Positions 36,920 to 45,703 of a stretch of 64,000 nucleotides of DNA are shown here, one piece after another. The stretch comes from Pseudomonas tohonis (GTDB taxonomy: Bacteria; Pseudomonadota; Gammaproteobacteria; Pseudomonadales; Pseudomonadaceae). The stretch lies in assembly GCF_012767755.2 (NCBI RefSeq), contig NZ_AP023189.1:1612001-1676000 (forward strand), given 5' to 3'. The notes under the pieces are model-generated. The model was given only the letters and a program-made list of their open reading frames with translations. It was not told where the DNA came from and did not search any database. How positions within the stretch are numbered: the stretch's first letter is position 1; the number at the start of each line of letters is the position of its first letter. Both the position numbers and the translations under genes were made by a program.

Positions 36920-38908
36920 GTGCGCGATTCCCTGCGGGCGTTCCTCGCCCCCGACATCCCGGCTCTCCAGTTCGCCATCAAGACCCTCCTGGGCGGTGGC
37001 CTGGCGCTCTGGTGCGCGCTGCGCTTCGGCCTGGAGCAGCCGCAATGGGCGCTGATGACGGCCTTCATCGTCGCCCAGCCGCTGTCCGGAATGGTGGTGC
37101 AGAAGGGCCTGGCACGGCTGCTCGGGACCCTGGTCGGCACCGTCATGGCCGTGGTGGCGATGGCCCTGTTCGCGCAGGCGCCCTGGCTGTTCATCCTCGC
37201 GCTGGCCACCTGGCTGGGCCTGTGTACCGCGGCCTCGACCATGCTGCGCAGCGCCTGGTCCTACTCCTTCGTGCTGGCCGGCTACACGGTGGCGATCATC
37301 GGCCTGCCGGCCATCGCCCACCCGCTGACCGTTTTCGACCAGGCGGTGGCGCGCTGCACCGAGATCTGCCTCGGCATCATCTGCGCCACCGCCGTCAGCG
37401 CGCTGGTCTGGCCGCAGCGGGTGGAGCGCCAGCTGGCGCGCCAGGCCGGCGATGCCTGGAGCGCCGGCATCGCCGCCGCGCGTTCGGCGTTGCGCGGCGA
37501 GCCCCATGAACGCCAGGGCCTGCTCGGGGTGCTGGGGCGCATCGTCGCCGTGGACGCCCAGCGCGAGCACGCCTGGTTCGAAGGCAACCGTGGCCGCCAG
37601 CGCGCCGCCGCCCTGCGGGTGCTCAGCCGCGAGCTGCTCAGCCTGCTGCGCCTGGCCCGGGGCGTGGCCCGGCAGTGGCGGCAACTGTCGGCGGGCGAGG
37701 CCGAGCGCCTGGCGCCCTGGATGGACGAGGTGCTGCAACGCCTGGCCGAGCCCGATGACGCCGCCTGCGAAGCCCTCGGCCAGCGCCTGCTGGACGCTGC
37801 CGAAGCCGACGACCTGGTGCCCGTGCAGCAGTATTGCCTGGGCCGCCTGGCGGTGATGCTGCGGCAGATGCTCGCCGCGGCCGAAGCCCTGCGTGCGGTG
37901 GAGCGCGGCGAGGCGCCGGAAGATGCCGGCGCGCCGCTGTCCTGGCACCGCGACCTGCCCACCGCGTTGCTCTATGGCCTGCGCAGCAGCGTCGCCTTCG
38001 TCGGCCTGGCGTCGTTCTGGCTGGCCACCGCCTGGACTTCCTCGGTGGGCGCGCTGACCCTCACTTGCGTGGTCTGCAGCCTGTTCGCCAGCCGCGAGAA
38101 CGCCGAGCAGATCGGCCTGATGTTCCTGCGCGGCATCCTCTACGCGCTGCCGGTGGCCTTCTTCATCGGCCAGGTGGTGCTGCCGCAGATGAGCGGCTTC
38201 CCGCTGCTCTGCATGGCCCTCGGCGTACCGCTGTTCTTCGGCACCCTGGGCATGGCCAAGCCGGCACTGGGGGCGACGTCCACCTCCTTCTGCCTGCACT
38301 TCATCGTGCTTTGCGCACCGCAGAACACCATGCACTTCGACGTGGCGCTGTTCCTCAACGAGGCCATGGCCATCCTCCTCGGCGTGGGCTTCGCGGTGCT
38401 GGTGTTCCGCGTCATCGTGCTGACCAACCCCGGCTGGCACGGGCGGCGCCTGCTCAAGGCCACCTTCCATGACCTGGGCCGCCTCACCCACCGTGCACTG
38501 GCGGGTGCCGAGAACTGGTTCGGCGGGCGCATGGCCGACCGCCTGCTGCAGCTGGCGCGGCACTACCCGGCGCTGCCCAGCCAGTCGCGCAACCGCTGGG
38601 ACGACGGCATCACCAGCCTCGACATCGGCGACGAACTGCTGCACCTGCGCCGTTGCCTGGCCGCCGGCGAGCGCTCGGTCGAGGCCTGCGAGGCGCGCTT
38701 CCTGCGCAGCATCGAGCCGCTGCTGGAGCGCGGGCCGGCGGCGTCGCTGGCGGGTGCGATGGACGAACCCTCGGAACAACTGATCCGCGCCCTGCGCGAG
38801 GCCGGCACCAGCATCGACCGGCGCCTGGCCCAGGCGGCCCTGCTGCAGCTGCGGCAGAGCTGGCGCCAATGGTGTGAACAACAGGAGGCGAGCCATGGGC
38901 TTGCGTGA
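36920..38908 (+). CDS. FUSC-family (AaeB-like) efflux pump subunit
   Basis: A 662-residue inner-membrane protein with two blocks of six or so helices (residues about 15-160 and 350-490) separated by a cytoplasmic region. N-terminal FLAPDIPALQFAIKTLLGGGLAL and TAFIVAQPLSGMVVQKGLARLLGT is the FUSC signature; the second half repeats it. AaeB of E. coli exports aromatic carboxylic acids with AaeA. The start is GTG 36920 with AAGG upstream. The next gene overlaps by 14 bp. Aromatic acid or related efflux is the inferred role. Confidence 0.9.
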   Translation: MRDSLRAFLAPDIPALQFAIKTLLGGGLALWCALRFGLEQPQWALMTAFIVAQPLSGMVVQKGLARLLGTLVGTVMAVVAMALFAQAPWLFILALATWLGLCTAASTMLRSAWSYSFVLAGYTVAIIGLPAIAHPLTVFDQAVARCTEICLGIICATAVSALVWPQRVERQLARQAGDAWSAGIAAARSALRGEPHERQGLLGVLGRIVAVDAQREHAWFEGNRGRQRAAALRVLSRELLSLLRLARGVARQWRQLSAGEAERLAPWMDEVLQRLAEPDDAACEALGQRLLDAAEADDLVPVQQYCLGRLAVMLRQMLAAAEALRAVERGEAPEDAGAPLSWHRDLPTALLYGLRSSVAFVGLASFWLATAWTSSVGALTLTCVVCSLFASRENAEQIGLMFLRGILYALPVAFFIGQVVLPQMSGFPLLCMALGVPLFFGTLGMAKPALGATSTSFCLHFIVLCAPQNTMHFDVALFLNEAMAILLGVGFAVLVFRVIVLTNPGWHGRRLLKATFHDLGRLTHRALAGAENWFGGRMADRLLQLARHYPALPSQSRNRWDDGITSLDIGDELLHLRRCLAAGERSVEACEARFLRSIEPLLERGPAASLAGAMDEPSEQLIRALREAGTSIDRRLAQAALLQLRQSWRQWCEQQEASHGLA

Positions 38909-39101
38909 ATGGTCCCTGGGCGGCGTGCTGCTCAGCCCCTTTCTGATGTATGCGCTGGCGGCGCTGCTGGCGACGGGCGTGCTGCGCCTGGCCCTGCAGC
39001 GTGTCGGCATGGCGCGCTGGATCTGGCACGAAGCGCTGTTCGACTGTGCCCTGTATGTCTGTGTCCTGTCGTTGCTGGTCGCCTGGTTCGGGCACTGGTG
39101 A
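38895..39101 (+). CDS. DUF1656-family small membrane protein (AaeX-like)
   Basis: A 68-residue protein with two transmembrane helices (residues about 8-28 and 48-66), matching DUF1656/AaeX, which is always encoded between FUSC pumps and their adaptor. GGAGG at 38884-38888 precedes ATG 38895, inside the end of the FUSC gene. AaeX has an unclear accessory role in the pump. The adaptor gene starts 12 bp beyond the stop. Confidence 0.88.
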   Translation: MGLREWSLGGVLLSPFLMYALAALLATGVLRLALQRVGMARWIWHEALFDCALYVCVLSLLVAWFGHW

Positions 39102-39112
39102 AGGAGAAACCC

Positions 39113-39985
39113 ATGCGTTCCACCCTGCGTATCGTCATCACCCTGGCCCTGGTCGCCGCCGCCATCGTCGGTGGCTGGAGCCTCTGGCAGCACTACATGC
39201 TCTCGCCCTGGACGCGCGACGCGCGCATCCGTGCCGACGTGGTGGTGATCTCGCCGGACATCTCCGGCTGGGTCGTCGACCTCAAGGTCCACGACAACCA
39301 GCAGGTGAAGGCCGGCGACCTGCTGCTGAGCGTCGACCGCGAGCGCTACCTGGCGGCCCTGGAGAAGGCTCGCGCGGTGGCCGAGACGCGCCAGCAGCAG
39401 CTGCGCCTGCGCGAGCACGAGGCTTCTCGCCGCGCCCACCTGGGGCCGCAGGCGATCAGCGCCGAGCTGAAGGAGAACGCGCAGATCACCGCCGACATCG
39501 CCCGGGGCGAATATCGCCAGGCCCAGGCGGACGTGAAGGTCGCCGAGCTCAACCTGGCCCGCAGCGAGGTGCGCGCGCCGCGCAGCGGACAGATCACCAA
39601 CCTGCGCCTGGCCCAGGGCAACTACGCCAACGCCGGGCAGCCGGTGATGGCGCTGGTGGATGACGCCTCCTTTTATGTGCAGGCCTATTTCGAGGAGACC
39701 AAGCTGCCGGGCATCCACGTCGGCGCGCCGGTGAAGATCTGGCTGATGAGCGCCGGTCGCCCCTTGACCGGCTCGGTGGAAAGCATCAGCCGCGGCATCA
39801 CCGACCGCAACGCCAGCCCCGACGGCCAGTTGCTGGCCAACGTCGAGCCCACCTTCAACTGGGTGCGCCTGGCCCAGCGCATCCCGGTGCGGATCAAGCT
39901 CGATCAAGTGCCGGACGACATCCAGCTCAGCGCGGGGATGACCGCCAGCGTCACGGTCGGGGATCAGCCGCAGGCGCAGGACTAG
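39113..39985 (+). CDS. HlyD-family efflux adaptor (AaeA-like)
   Basis: A 290-residue membrane-fusion protein with one N-terminal transmembrane helix (IVITLALVAAAIVGGWSLW), then YMLSPWTRDARIRADVVVISPDISGWVV (strong AaeA/EmrA-type signature), a lipoyl domain split by a short alpha-hairpin, and a beta-barrel (APRSGQITNLRLAQGNYANAGQPV). It bridges the FUSC pump to an outer-membrane channel. AAGGAG at 39101-39106 directs start ATG 39113. A bidirectional terminator follows. Confidence 0.92.
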   Translation: MRSTLRIVITLALVAAAIVGGWSLWQHYMLSPWTRDARIRADVVVISPDISGWVVDLKVHDNQQVKAGDLLLSVDRERYLAALEKARAVAETRQQQLRLREHEASRRAHLGPQAISAELKENAQITADIARGEYRQAQADVKVAELNLARSEVRAPRSGQITNLRLAQGNYANAGQPVMALVDDASFYVQAYFEETKLPGIHVGAPVKIWLMSAGRPLTGSVESISRGITDRNASPDGQLLANVEPTFNWVRLAQRIPVRIKLDQVPDDIQLSAGMTASVTVGDQPQAQD

Positions 39986-40009
39986 CCGGAAGCTCCCCCG
40001 GAACGAAAA

Positions 40010-40029
40010 AGCCCGGCGATTGCCGGGCT
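40010..40029. terminator. Bidirectional terminator after the AaeA-like gene
   Basis: AGCCCGGC (40010-40017), loop GATT, GCCGGGCT (40022-40029), with AAAAA before and TTCTTTC after. It ends the efflux operon (plus) and the lipase-phaJ operon (minus), which converge here. Confidence 0.85.
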
Positions 40030-40051
40030 TCTTTCATCCTGCCTGCGGGGT

Positions 40052-40522
40052 TCAGCCGATGGTGATCGGCGGCAGCTCCGGCAGCTCGATGGCCAGGGAC
40101 TGCTTGGGCGCCAGGACCTCGGCCTCGCCGTCCACCACCTGCTCGGCGTTCTGGTTGAACACGCGGGTGGCGATGCGCACGCGGTTCTTCGGCAGCTTCT
40201 CGAGGATTTCCAGCTCCACGGTCAGGGCGTCGCCGAGCTTCACCGGGCGGGTGAACTTCAGCTGCTGGCCGAGGTAGATGGTGCCCGGTCCGGGCAGTTC
40301 GCAGGCGATGGCCGCGCTGATCAGGGCGCCGCTGAACATGCCGTGGGCGATGCGCTCCTTGAAGATCGTGCCGGCCGCGTACTCGGCATCCAGGTGCACC
40401 GGGTTGCGGTCGCCGGAGAGGGCGGCGAACAGCTGGATGTCACGTTCTTCGACGGTCTTGGCGTAGCTGGCCTTCTGGCCGACTTCGAGGGCGTCGTAGG
40501 TGAAGTTGGTTACCTGGGTCAT
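40052..40522 (-). CDS. phaJ: (R)-specific enoyl-CoA hydratase, MaoC family
   Basis: A 156-residue hot-dog fold hydratase. The catalytic D-x-x-x-x-H is in SGDRNPVHLDAEYA, with IFKERIAHGMFSGALIS after it. The protein ends ELPPITIG. It is very similar to P. aeruginosa PhaJ1, which converts trans-2-enoyl-CoA to (R)-3-hydroxyacyl-CoA and so feeds beta-oxidation intermediates into polyhydroxyalkanoates. Start ATG 40522 overlaps the lipase stop (ATGA), so the two are translated together; beyond the lipase lies the divergent fadD2. Confidence 0.93.
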   Translation of the reverse strand: MTQVTNFTYDALEVGQKASYAKTVEERDIQLFAALSGDRNPVHLDAEYAAGTIFKERIAHGMFSGALISAAIACELPGPGTIYLGQQLKFTRPVKLGDALTVELEILEKLPKNRVRIATRVFNQNAEQVVDGEAEVLAPKQSLAIELPELPPITIG

Positions 40523-41475
40523 GGGGTCTCCTTGTTCGGTTGGCAGTAGCGACTGTGGGCAAGGGCATGCTCCAGCCAGTCGAGCAGGTGGGCGGTCACC
40601 TCGTCACGGTTGGTCTCGTTGAGCAGCTCGTGGCGGGCATCGGGGTAGATCTTCAGTTGCACGTCCTTCACCCCGGCCTCGCCCAGGGCGCGGGCGAGGT
40701 CGTCCAGGCGGCGACCGTCGCTGACCGGGTCGCGCGCGCCGCCGATCACCAGCAACGGCAGGTCGGGGTCGATCTGCGCCAGGTTCTTCACCGGGGTGAT
40801 GGTCTGAAGCCCGCCGAGCAGGTCGAGCCACAACTGGTTGGTGCAGCGGAAGCCGCACAGCGGGTCGTTGACGTACTTGTCCACTTCGTCCGGGTCGCGG
40901 CTGAGCCAGTCGAAGGGCGTGCGGTTGGGCTTGAAGGCCTTGTTGAAGGAACCGAAGGAGAGGAACTCGATCAGCGCGCTCCGGCCGTTCGGGCCCTGGC
41001 GCCAGCGCTCCAGCCGCGCCACCACGGCGGCGGCGCGGTAGAGCCCCACCGGCTGGTAGTTGGAGCCGGAAAGGATCGCGCCCTGCAGGCTGCAGCTGTG
41101 CTGCATCAGGTAGGCCTGGCCGATGTAGCTGCCCATGCTGTGGCCGAGCAGGACGATCGGCACCTGCGGATGCTGCTGGCGGATGTGGTGGTTGAGGCTG
41201 GCCAGGTCGCCGACCACCTTGTTCCAGCCGTCGTGCTCGGCGTACAGGCCGAGGATGCCGTGCTGGGCGGTGCGGCCGTGGCCGCGCTGGTCGTGCACGT
41301 AGAGCTCCAGGCCCGCCGCCACCAGGGCCTGGCCCAGGCGCGCGTAGCGGCCACCGTGCTCGGCCATGCCGTGGGCGACCATCACCACGGCCCTTGGCGG
41401 GGCATCGCCGCTCCAGCGGTTGACGTGCAGCGAGGCGCCATCGCTGGCGGTGAGCCAGAAAGCATCGTGGGGCAT
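40519..41475 (-). CDS. Alpha/beta-hydrolase, monoacylglycerol lipase-like
   Basis: A 318-residue serine hydrolase. The nucleophile elbow is VLLGHSMGSYIGQAYL (G-H-S-M-G). The oxyanion region is VVMVAHGMAEHGGRYARLGQAL, a monoglyceride lipase signature; the catalytic Asp and His fit LLVIGGARDPVSDGR and IYPDARHELLNE. Members hydrolyse monoacylglycerols or lysophospholipids. ATG 41475 starts the conserved part; the frame is open further upstream but is not homologous. It forms an operon with phaJ and sits divergent to fadD2, consistent with release and use of fatty acids. Confidence 0.9.
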   Translation of the reverse strand: MPHDAFWLTASDGASLHVNRWSGDAPPRAVVMVAHGMAEHGGRYARLGQALVAAGLELYVHDQRGHGRTAQHGILGLYAEHDGWNKVVGDLASLNHHIRQQHPQVPIVLLGHSMGSYIGQAYLMQHSCSLQGAILSGSNYQPVGLYRAAAVVARLERWRQGPNGRSALIEFLSFGSFNKAFKPNRTPFDWLSRDPDEVDKYVNDPLCGFRCTNQLWLDLLGGLQTITPVKNLAQIDPDLPLLVIGGARDPVSDGRRLDDLARALGEAGVKDVQLKIYPDARHELLNETNRDEVTAHLLDWLEHALAHSRYCQPNKETP

Positions 41476-41749
41476 GGCCAATCCTTGTGGCGTTGGGGTG
41501 TCGACGCATTGTGCACGGGCGGCCTGGCGGCGCAAAGCTCGGCACGTGGCTGACCGATCGGTTCCCTGCGGGACCGCCCGGGCAGCGGGTGGCCAGGGTG
41601 CCGCGGGCCGCTCAGGCACGGGCGATGGCGGCAAGATTCACACTGTCTATGACGCGTTCGCGAGTATTTGCGTACGGGTGCGGACCTGCTAATTTCCGGG
41701 CAGTCCCGCTCGCGGGCCAGACACATTCAGGGCAAAGAGGATAAGAACA

Positions 41750-43438
41750 ATGCAACCTGATTTCTGGAGCGACAAACGCCCTGCTGGCGTCCCCGACCAG
41801 ATCGACCTGACCGCCTATCGCTCGGTGATCGAGGTCTTCGAACGTTCCTGCAAGAAATTCGCCGACCGACCGGCCTTCAGCAACCTCGGCGTCACCCTGA
41901 CCTACGCCGAGCTCGACCGCCTCTCCGGCGCCTTCGCCGCCTACCTGCAGAAGCACACCGACCTCAAGCCGGGCGACCGCATCGCGGTGCAGATGCCCAA
42001 CGTGCTGCAGTACCCGATCGCCGTGTTCGGCGCCCTGCGCGCCGGCCTAATCGTGGTCAACACCAACCCGCTGTACACCGCCCGCGAGATGCGCCACCAG
42101 TTCAAGGACGCCGGCGTGCGCGCGCTGGTCTACGTCAACCTGTTCGGCAAGCTGGTGCAGGAAGTGCTGCCCGATACCGAAATCGACTACCTGATCGAAG
42201 CACGCATGGGCGACATGCTGCCGGCCCTCAAGGGCTGGCTGGTCAACACCGTGGTGAAGAAGGTCAAGAAGATGGTGCCGGACTACCACCTGCCCCAGGC
42301 CGTGTCCTTCAAGGCCGCGCTGAAGCAGGGCCAGGGCCACGCGCTGAAACCGGTGAAGGTGGGCCTGGAGGACATCGCCGTGCTGCAGTACACCGGCGGC
42401 ACCACGGGCGTGGCCAAGGGCGCGATGCTCACCCACGGCAACCTGGTGGCCAACATGCAGCAGGTGGACGCCTGCCTCTCGCAGCTGGGCCCGGATGGCC
42501 AGCCGCTGATGAAGCAGGGCCAGGAGATCATGATCGCGCCGCTGCCGCTCTATCACATCTATGCCTTCACCGCGAACTGCATGTGCATGATGGTCAACGG
42601 CAACCACAACGTGCTGATCACCAACCCGCGCGACATCCAAGGCTTCGTCAAGGAGCTGAAGAAGTGGCGCTTCTCCGCGCTGCTGGGCCTCAACACCCTG
42701 TTCGTCGCGCTGATGGACCACCCCGAGTTCAAGGACCTGGACTTCTCCAACCTAAAGGTCACCAACTCCGGCGGCACCGCGCTGGTCAAGGCCACCGCCG
42801 AGCGCTGGCAGGCCATGACCGGCTGCTCCGTGGTCGAGGGCTACGGCCTCACCGAAACCTCGCCCGTGGCCAGCACCAACCCCTACGGCAGCCTGGCGCG
42901 CCTGGGCACCGTGGGCATCCCGGTGCCGGGTACCGCCTTCAAGGTGATCGATGACGAAGGCGCCGAGCTGCCCCTGGGCGAGCGCGGCGAGCTGTGCATC
43001 AAGGGCCCGCAGGTGATGAAGGGCTACTGGCAGCGCGAGGAGGCCACCGCCGAGGTGCTCGACGCCGAAGGCTGGCTGAAGACCGGCGACATCGCCGTGA
43101 TCGACCCGGACGGCTACGTGCGCATCGTCGACCGCAAGAAGGACCTGATCATCGTCTCCGGCTTCAACGTCTACCCCAACGAGATCGAGGACGTGGTCAT
43201 GGCCCACCCGAAGGTGGCCAGCTGCGCGGCCATCGGCGTGCCCGACGACAAGTCCGGCGAGGCGGTGAAGCTGTTCGTCGTGGCCCGCGAGGGCGGCCTC
43301 AGCGTCGACGAGCTGAAGGCCTACTGCAAGGCCAATTTCACCGGCTACAAGGTGCCCAAGCACATCGTCCTCAAGGACGCCCTGCCGATGACGCCGGTCG
43401 GCAAGATCCTCCGTCGCGAGCTGCGCGACATCGCCTGA
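41750..43438 (+). CDS. fadD2: Long-chain fatty-acid-CoA ligase FadD2
   Basis: A 562-residue acyl-adenylate-forming ligase. P-loop YTGGTTGVAKGAMLTH, the A5-like GYGLTETSP, and the C-terminal hinge IVDRKKDLIIVSGFNVYPNEIE with the catalytic lysine near the end (MTPVGKILRREL). It activates fatty acids with ATP and CoA at the inner face of the membrane. In P. aeruginosa FadD2 (PA3300) prefers short and medium chains. The gene lies upstream of a near-paralog (fadD1) and divergent to the lipase-phaJ operon. Start ATG 41750 is supported by homology (MQPDFW). Confidence 0.95.
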   Translation: MQPDFWSDKRPAGVPDQIDLTAYRSVIEVFERSCKKFADRPAFSNLGVTLTYAELDRLSGAFAAYLQKHTDLKPGDRIAVQMPNVLQYPIAVFGALRAGLIVVNTNPLYTAREMRHQFKDAGVRALVYVNLFGKLVQEVLPDTEIDYLIEARMGDMLPALKGWLVNTVVKKVKKMVPDYHLPQAVSFKAALKQGQGHALKPVKVGLEDIAVLQYTGGTTGVAKGAMLTHGNLVANMQQVDACLSQLGPDGQPLMKQGQEIMIAPLPLYHIYAFTANCMCMMVNGNHNVLITNPRDIQGFVKELKKWRFSALLGLNTLFVALMDHPEFKDLDFSNLKVTNSGGTALVKATAERWQAMTGCSVVEGYGLTETSPVASTNPYGSLARLGTVGIPVPGTAFKVIDDEGAELPLGERGELCIKGPQVMKGYWQREEATAEVLDAEGWLKTGDIAVIDPDGYVRIVDRKKDLIIVSGFNVYPNEIEDVVMAHPKVASCAAIGVPDDKSGEAVKLFVVAREGGLSVDELKAYCKANFTGYKVPKHIVLKDALPMTPVGKILRRELRDIA

Positions 43439-43540
43439 CCCTTCCCCCCATCCCCGGCCCGCGAGGGCCGGCGGATGCACGGCGATCCCTCTGCGACGCC
43501 TTCTGCACGCCGATTAGAGACGTTACTCTAAAGATGACCG

Positions 43541-43571
43541 GAGTCATTGCATTCGGTCATTTTAATGACTC
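43541..43571. promoter_or_regulatory. Inverted repeat upstream of fadD1
   Basis: GAGTCATT (43541-43548) pairs with AATGACTC (43564-43571) across 15 bp. A second, adjacent perfect repeat TTAGAG-N6-CTCTAA covers 43514-43531. Both lie in the 285-bp gap between fadD2 and fadD1, within an AT-richer patch, and look like regulator sites or a leader hairpin for fadD1. Confidence 0.5.
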
Positions 43572-43723
43572 GTTGGGCCTTGTTTGGCTCTGGTCGCCCA
43601 TTTGCAAAGCTGCTACTCTCGGCGCGTTTTTTTGCCCTGGAAAGGGCCGAAACGACCGCACAGAACACAACAAACAACTGCCTCGTGCAGTGAAGATCAG
43701 CTGTTGCTTAGGAGTGGGCTTCC

Positions 43724-45409
43724 ATGACCGAAAATTTCTGGAAGGACAAGTATCCAGCAGGCATTCCTGCGGAAATCAATGCCGACGCGTACCCCAATAT
43801 CCAGGCGGTATTGAAAGAGTCCTGCCAACGCTTTGCCGACAAGCCCGCTTTCAGCAACCTGGGCAAGACCATCACCTACGGTGAGCTCTACGAGCTGTCC
43901 GGCGCCTTCGCGGCCTACCTGCAACAGAACACCGACCTGCAACCCGGCGATCGCATCGCCGTGCAGCTGCCGAACGTGCTGCAGTACCCCATCGTGGTCT
44001 TCGGTGCCCTGCGCGCCGGCCTCACCGTGGTCAACACCAACCCGCTGTACACCGCGCGGGAGATGGAGCACCAGTTCAACGACGCCGGCGCCAAGGCCCT
44101 GGTCTGCCTGGCCAACATGGCCCACCTGGCCCAGGACGTCCTGCCGCGCACCGGCATCAAGCACGTCGTGGTCACCGAAGTCGGCGACATGCTGCCGGCG
44201 CTCAAGCGCCTCTTGGTCAACAGCGTCGTCAAGTACGTGAAGAAGATGGTCCCGGCCTATCACCTGCCCCAGGCGGTGAAGCTCAACGATGCCCTGGCCA
44301 AGGGCCGCGGCAAGCCGGTCAAGGATGCATCCCCGGCCGCCAGCGACATCGCCGTGCTGCAGTACACCGGCGGCACCACGGGCGTGGCCAAGGGCGCGAT
44401 GCTGACCCACCGCAACCTGATCGCCAATATGCTGCAGTGCAAGGCACTGATGGGCGCCAACCTCAATGAAGGTTGCGAGGTGCTGATCACGCCGCTGCCG
44501 CTGTACCACATCTACGCCTTCACCTTCCATTGCATGTCCATGATGCTGACCGGCAACCACAACGTGCTGATCAGCAACCCCCGCGACCTGCCGACCATGG
44601 TCAAGGAACTGTCCAACTGGAAGTTCACCGGCTTCGTGGGGCTCAACACCCTGTTCGTCGCCCTGTGCAACAACGAGGACTTCCGCAAGCTGGACTTCTC
44701 CGCCCTCAAGCTGACCCTGTCCGGCGGCATGGCCCTGCAGCTGGCCGCGGCCGAGCGCTGGAAGGACGTCACCGGCTGCGCCATCTGCGAAGGCTTCGGC
44801 ATGACCGAGACCAGCCCGGTGGTATCGGTGAACCCGTTCCAGAGCATCCAGATCGGCACCATCGGCATCCCGGTCCCCTCGACCCTGTGCAAGGTGGTCG
44901 ACGACGAGGGCAACGACCTCGCCATCGGCGCCATCGGCGAGCTGTGCGTCAAGGGCCCGCAGGTGATGAAGGGCTACTGGCAGCGCCAGGACGCCACCGA
45001 CGAGATCCTCTCGGCGGACGGCTGGCTGAAGACCGGCGACATCGGCCTGATCCAGGAAGACGGCTACATGCGCATCGTCGACCGCAAGAAGGACATGATC
45101 CTGGTCTCCGGTTTCAACGTGTACCCGAACGAGCTGGAAGACGTGCTCGCCACCCTGCCGGGCGTGCTGCAATGCGCCGCCATCGGCATCCCCGACGAGA
45201 AGTCCGGCGAGGCGATCAAGGTCTTCGTGGTGGTCAAGCCGGGTGCCAGCCTGACCAAGGACGAGGTGATGCAGCACATGCGCGCCAACGTCACCGGCTA
45301 CAAGATGCCCAAGGCCGTCGAGTTCCGCGACAGCCTGCCGACCACCAACGTCGGCAAGATCCTGCGCCGTGAACTGCGTGACCAGGAACTGAAGAAGCTC
45401 AAGGGCTGA
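43724..45409 (+). CDS. fadD1: Long-chain fatty-acid-CoA ligase FadD1
   Basis: A 561-residue paralog of FadD2, similar over its whole length. P-loop YTGGTTGVAKGAMLTH is identical to that of FadD2, followed by GFGMTETSPVVS and RIVDRKKDMILVSGFNVYPNELE, then NVGKILRRELRD at the end. In P. aeruginosa FadD1 (PA3299) prefers long chains. It has its own 285-bp upstream region with inverted repeats, and TTAGGAGTGG before ATG 43724, so expression is probably independent of fadD2. Confidence 0.95.
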   Translation: MTENFWKDKYPAGIPAEINADAYPNIQAVLKESCQRFADKPAFSNLGKTITYGELYELSGAFAAYLQQNTDLQPGDRIAVQLPNVLQYPIVVFGALRAGLTVVNTNPLYTAREMEHQFNDAGAKALVCLANMAHLAQDVLPRTGIKHVVVTEVGDMLPALKRLLVNSVVKYVKKMVPAYHLPQAVKLNDALAKGRGKPVKDASPAASDIAVLQYTGGTTGVAKGAMLTHRNLIANMLQCKALMGANLNEGCEVLITPLPLYHIYAFTFHCMSMMLTGNHNVLISNPRDLPTMVKELSNWKFTGFVGLNTLFVALCNNEDFRKLDFSALKLTLSGGMALQLAAAERWKDVTGCAICEGFGMTETSPVVSVNPFQSIQIGTIGIPVPSTLCKVVDDEGNDLAIGAIGELCVKGPQVMKGYWQRQDATDEILSADGWLKTGDIGLIQEDGYMRIVDRKKDMILVSGFNVYPNELEDVLATLPGVLQCAAIGIPDEKSGEAIKVFVVVKPGASLTKDEVMQHMRANVTGYKMPKAVEFRDSLPTTNVGKILRRELRDQELKKLKG

Positions 45410-45426
45410 TCCATTCCGCATGAACG

Positions 45427-45446
45427 AGCCCCGCACCCGCGGGGCT
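45427..45446 (+). terminator. fadD1: Rho-independent terminator of fadD1
   Basis: AGCCCCGC (45427-45434), loop ACCC, GCGGGGCT (45439-45446), then TTTTCTTTTC, 17 bp after the fadD1 stop. Confidence 0.9.
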
Positions 45447-45521
45447 TTTTCTTTTCTGCATCCCCGCAGGTTGGTGCCGGGCGCAGCGAGGCCCAACGCT
45501 GCACTCGGTGCCGCCGCTGGC

Positions 45522-45539
45522 CCCGGACTGAAGTCCGGG
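45522..45539. repeat. Inverted-repeat element, CCCGGACT-GA-AGTCCGGG
   Basis: A perfect 8-bp arm palindrome followed by CTACGGG. A sister copy, CCCGGGCT-GA-AGCCCGGG followed by CTACGGGG, lies at 52831-52848 over the end of nadR. It is a short dispersed repeat of REP type. Confidence 0.65.
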
Positions 45540-45703
45540 CTACGGGTCCGCCCCCCGGGCCAGCCGCTTCGCTAGCTCTACCGAACGGTATGACCTCCCG
45601 TCGCTCCCGCCCGTTGCCAGCATTGCGACAGCGGCGGATTCGCATAACCTGCGCCGGTCCGCGGGCCCGTGGCCCGCACCGTTGCGCTTCCTGGGGGACC
45701 TCC

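Noticed and set aside
41476..41749. PsrA/FadR-type box in the fadD2-lipase intergenic region.
   Set aside because: No GAAAC-N4-GTTTC-type palindrome or other convincing repeat could be found.
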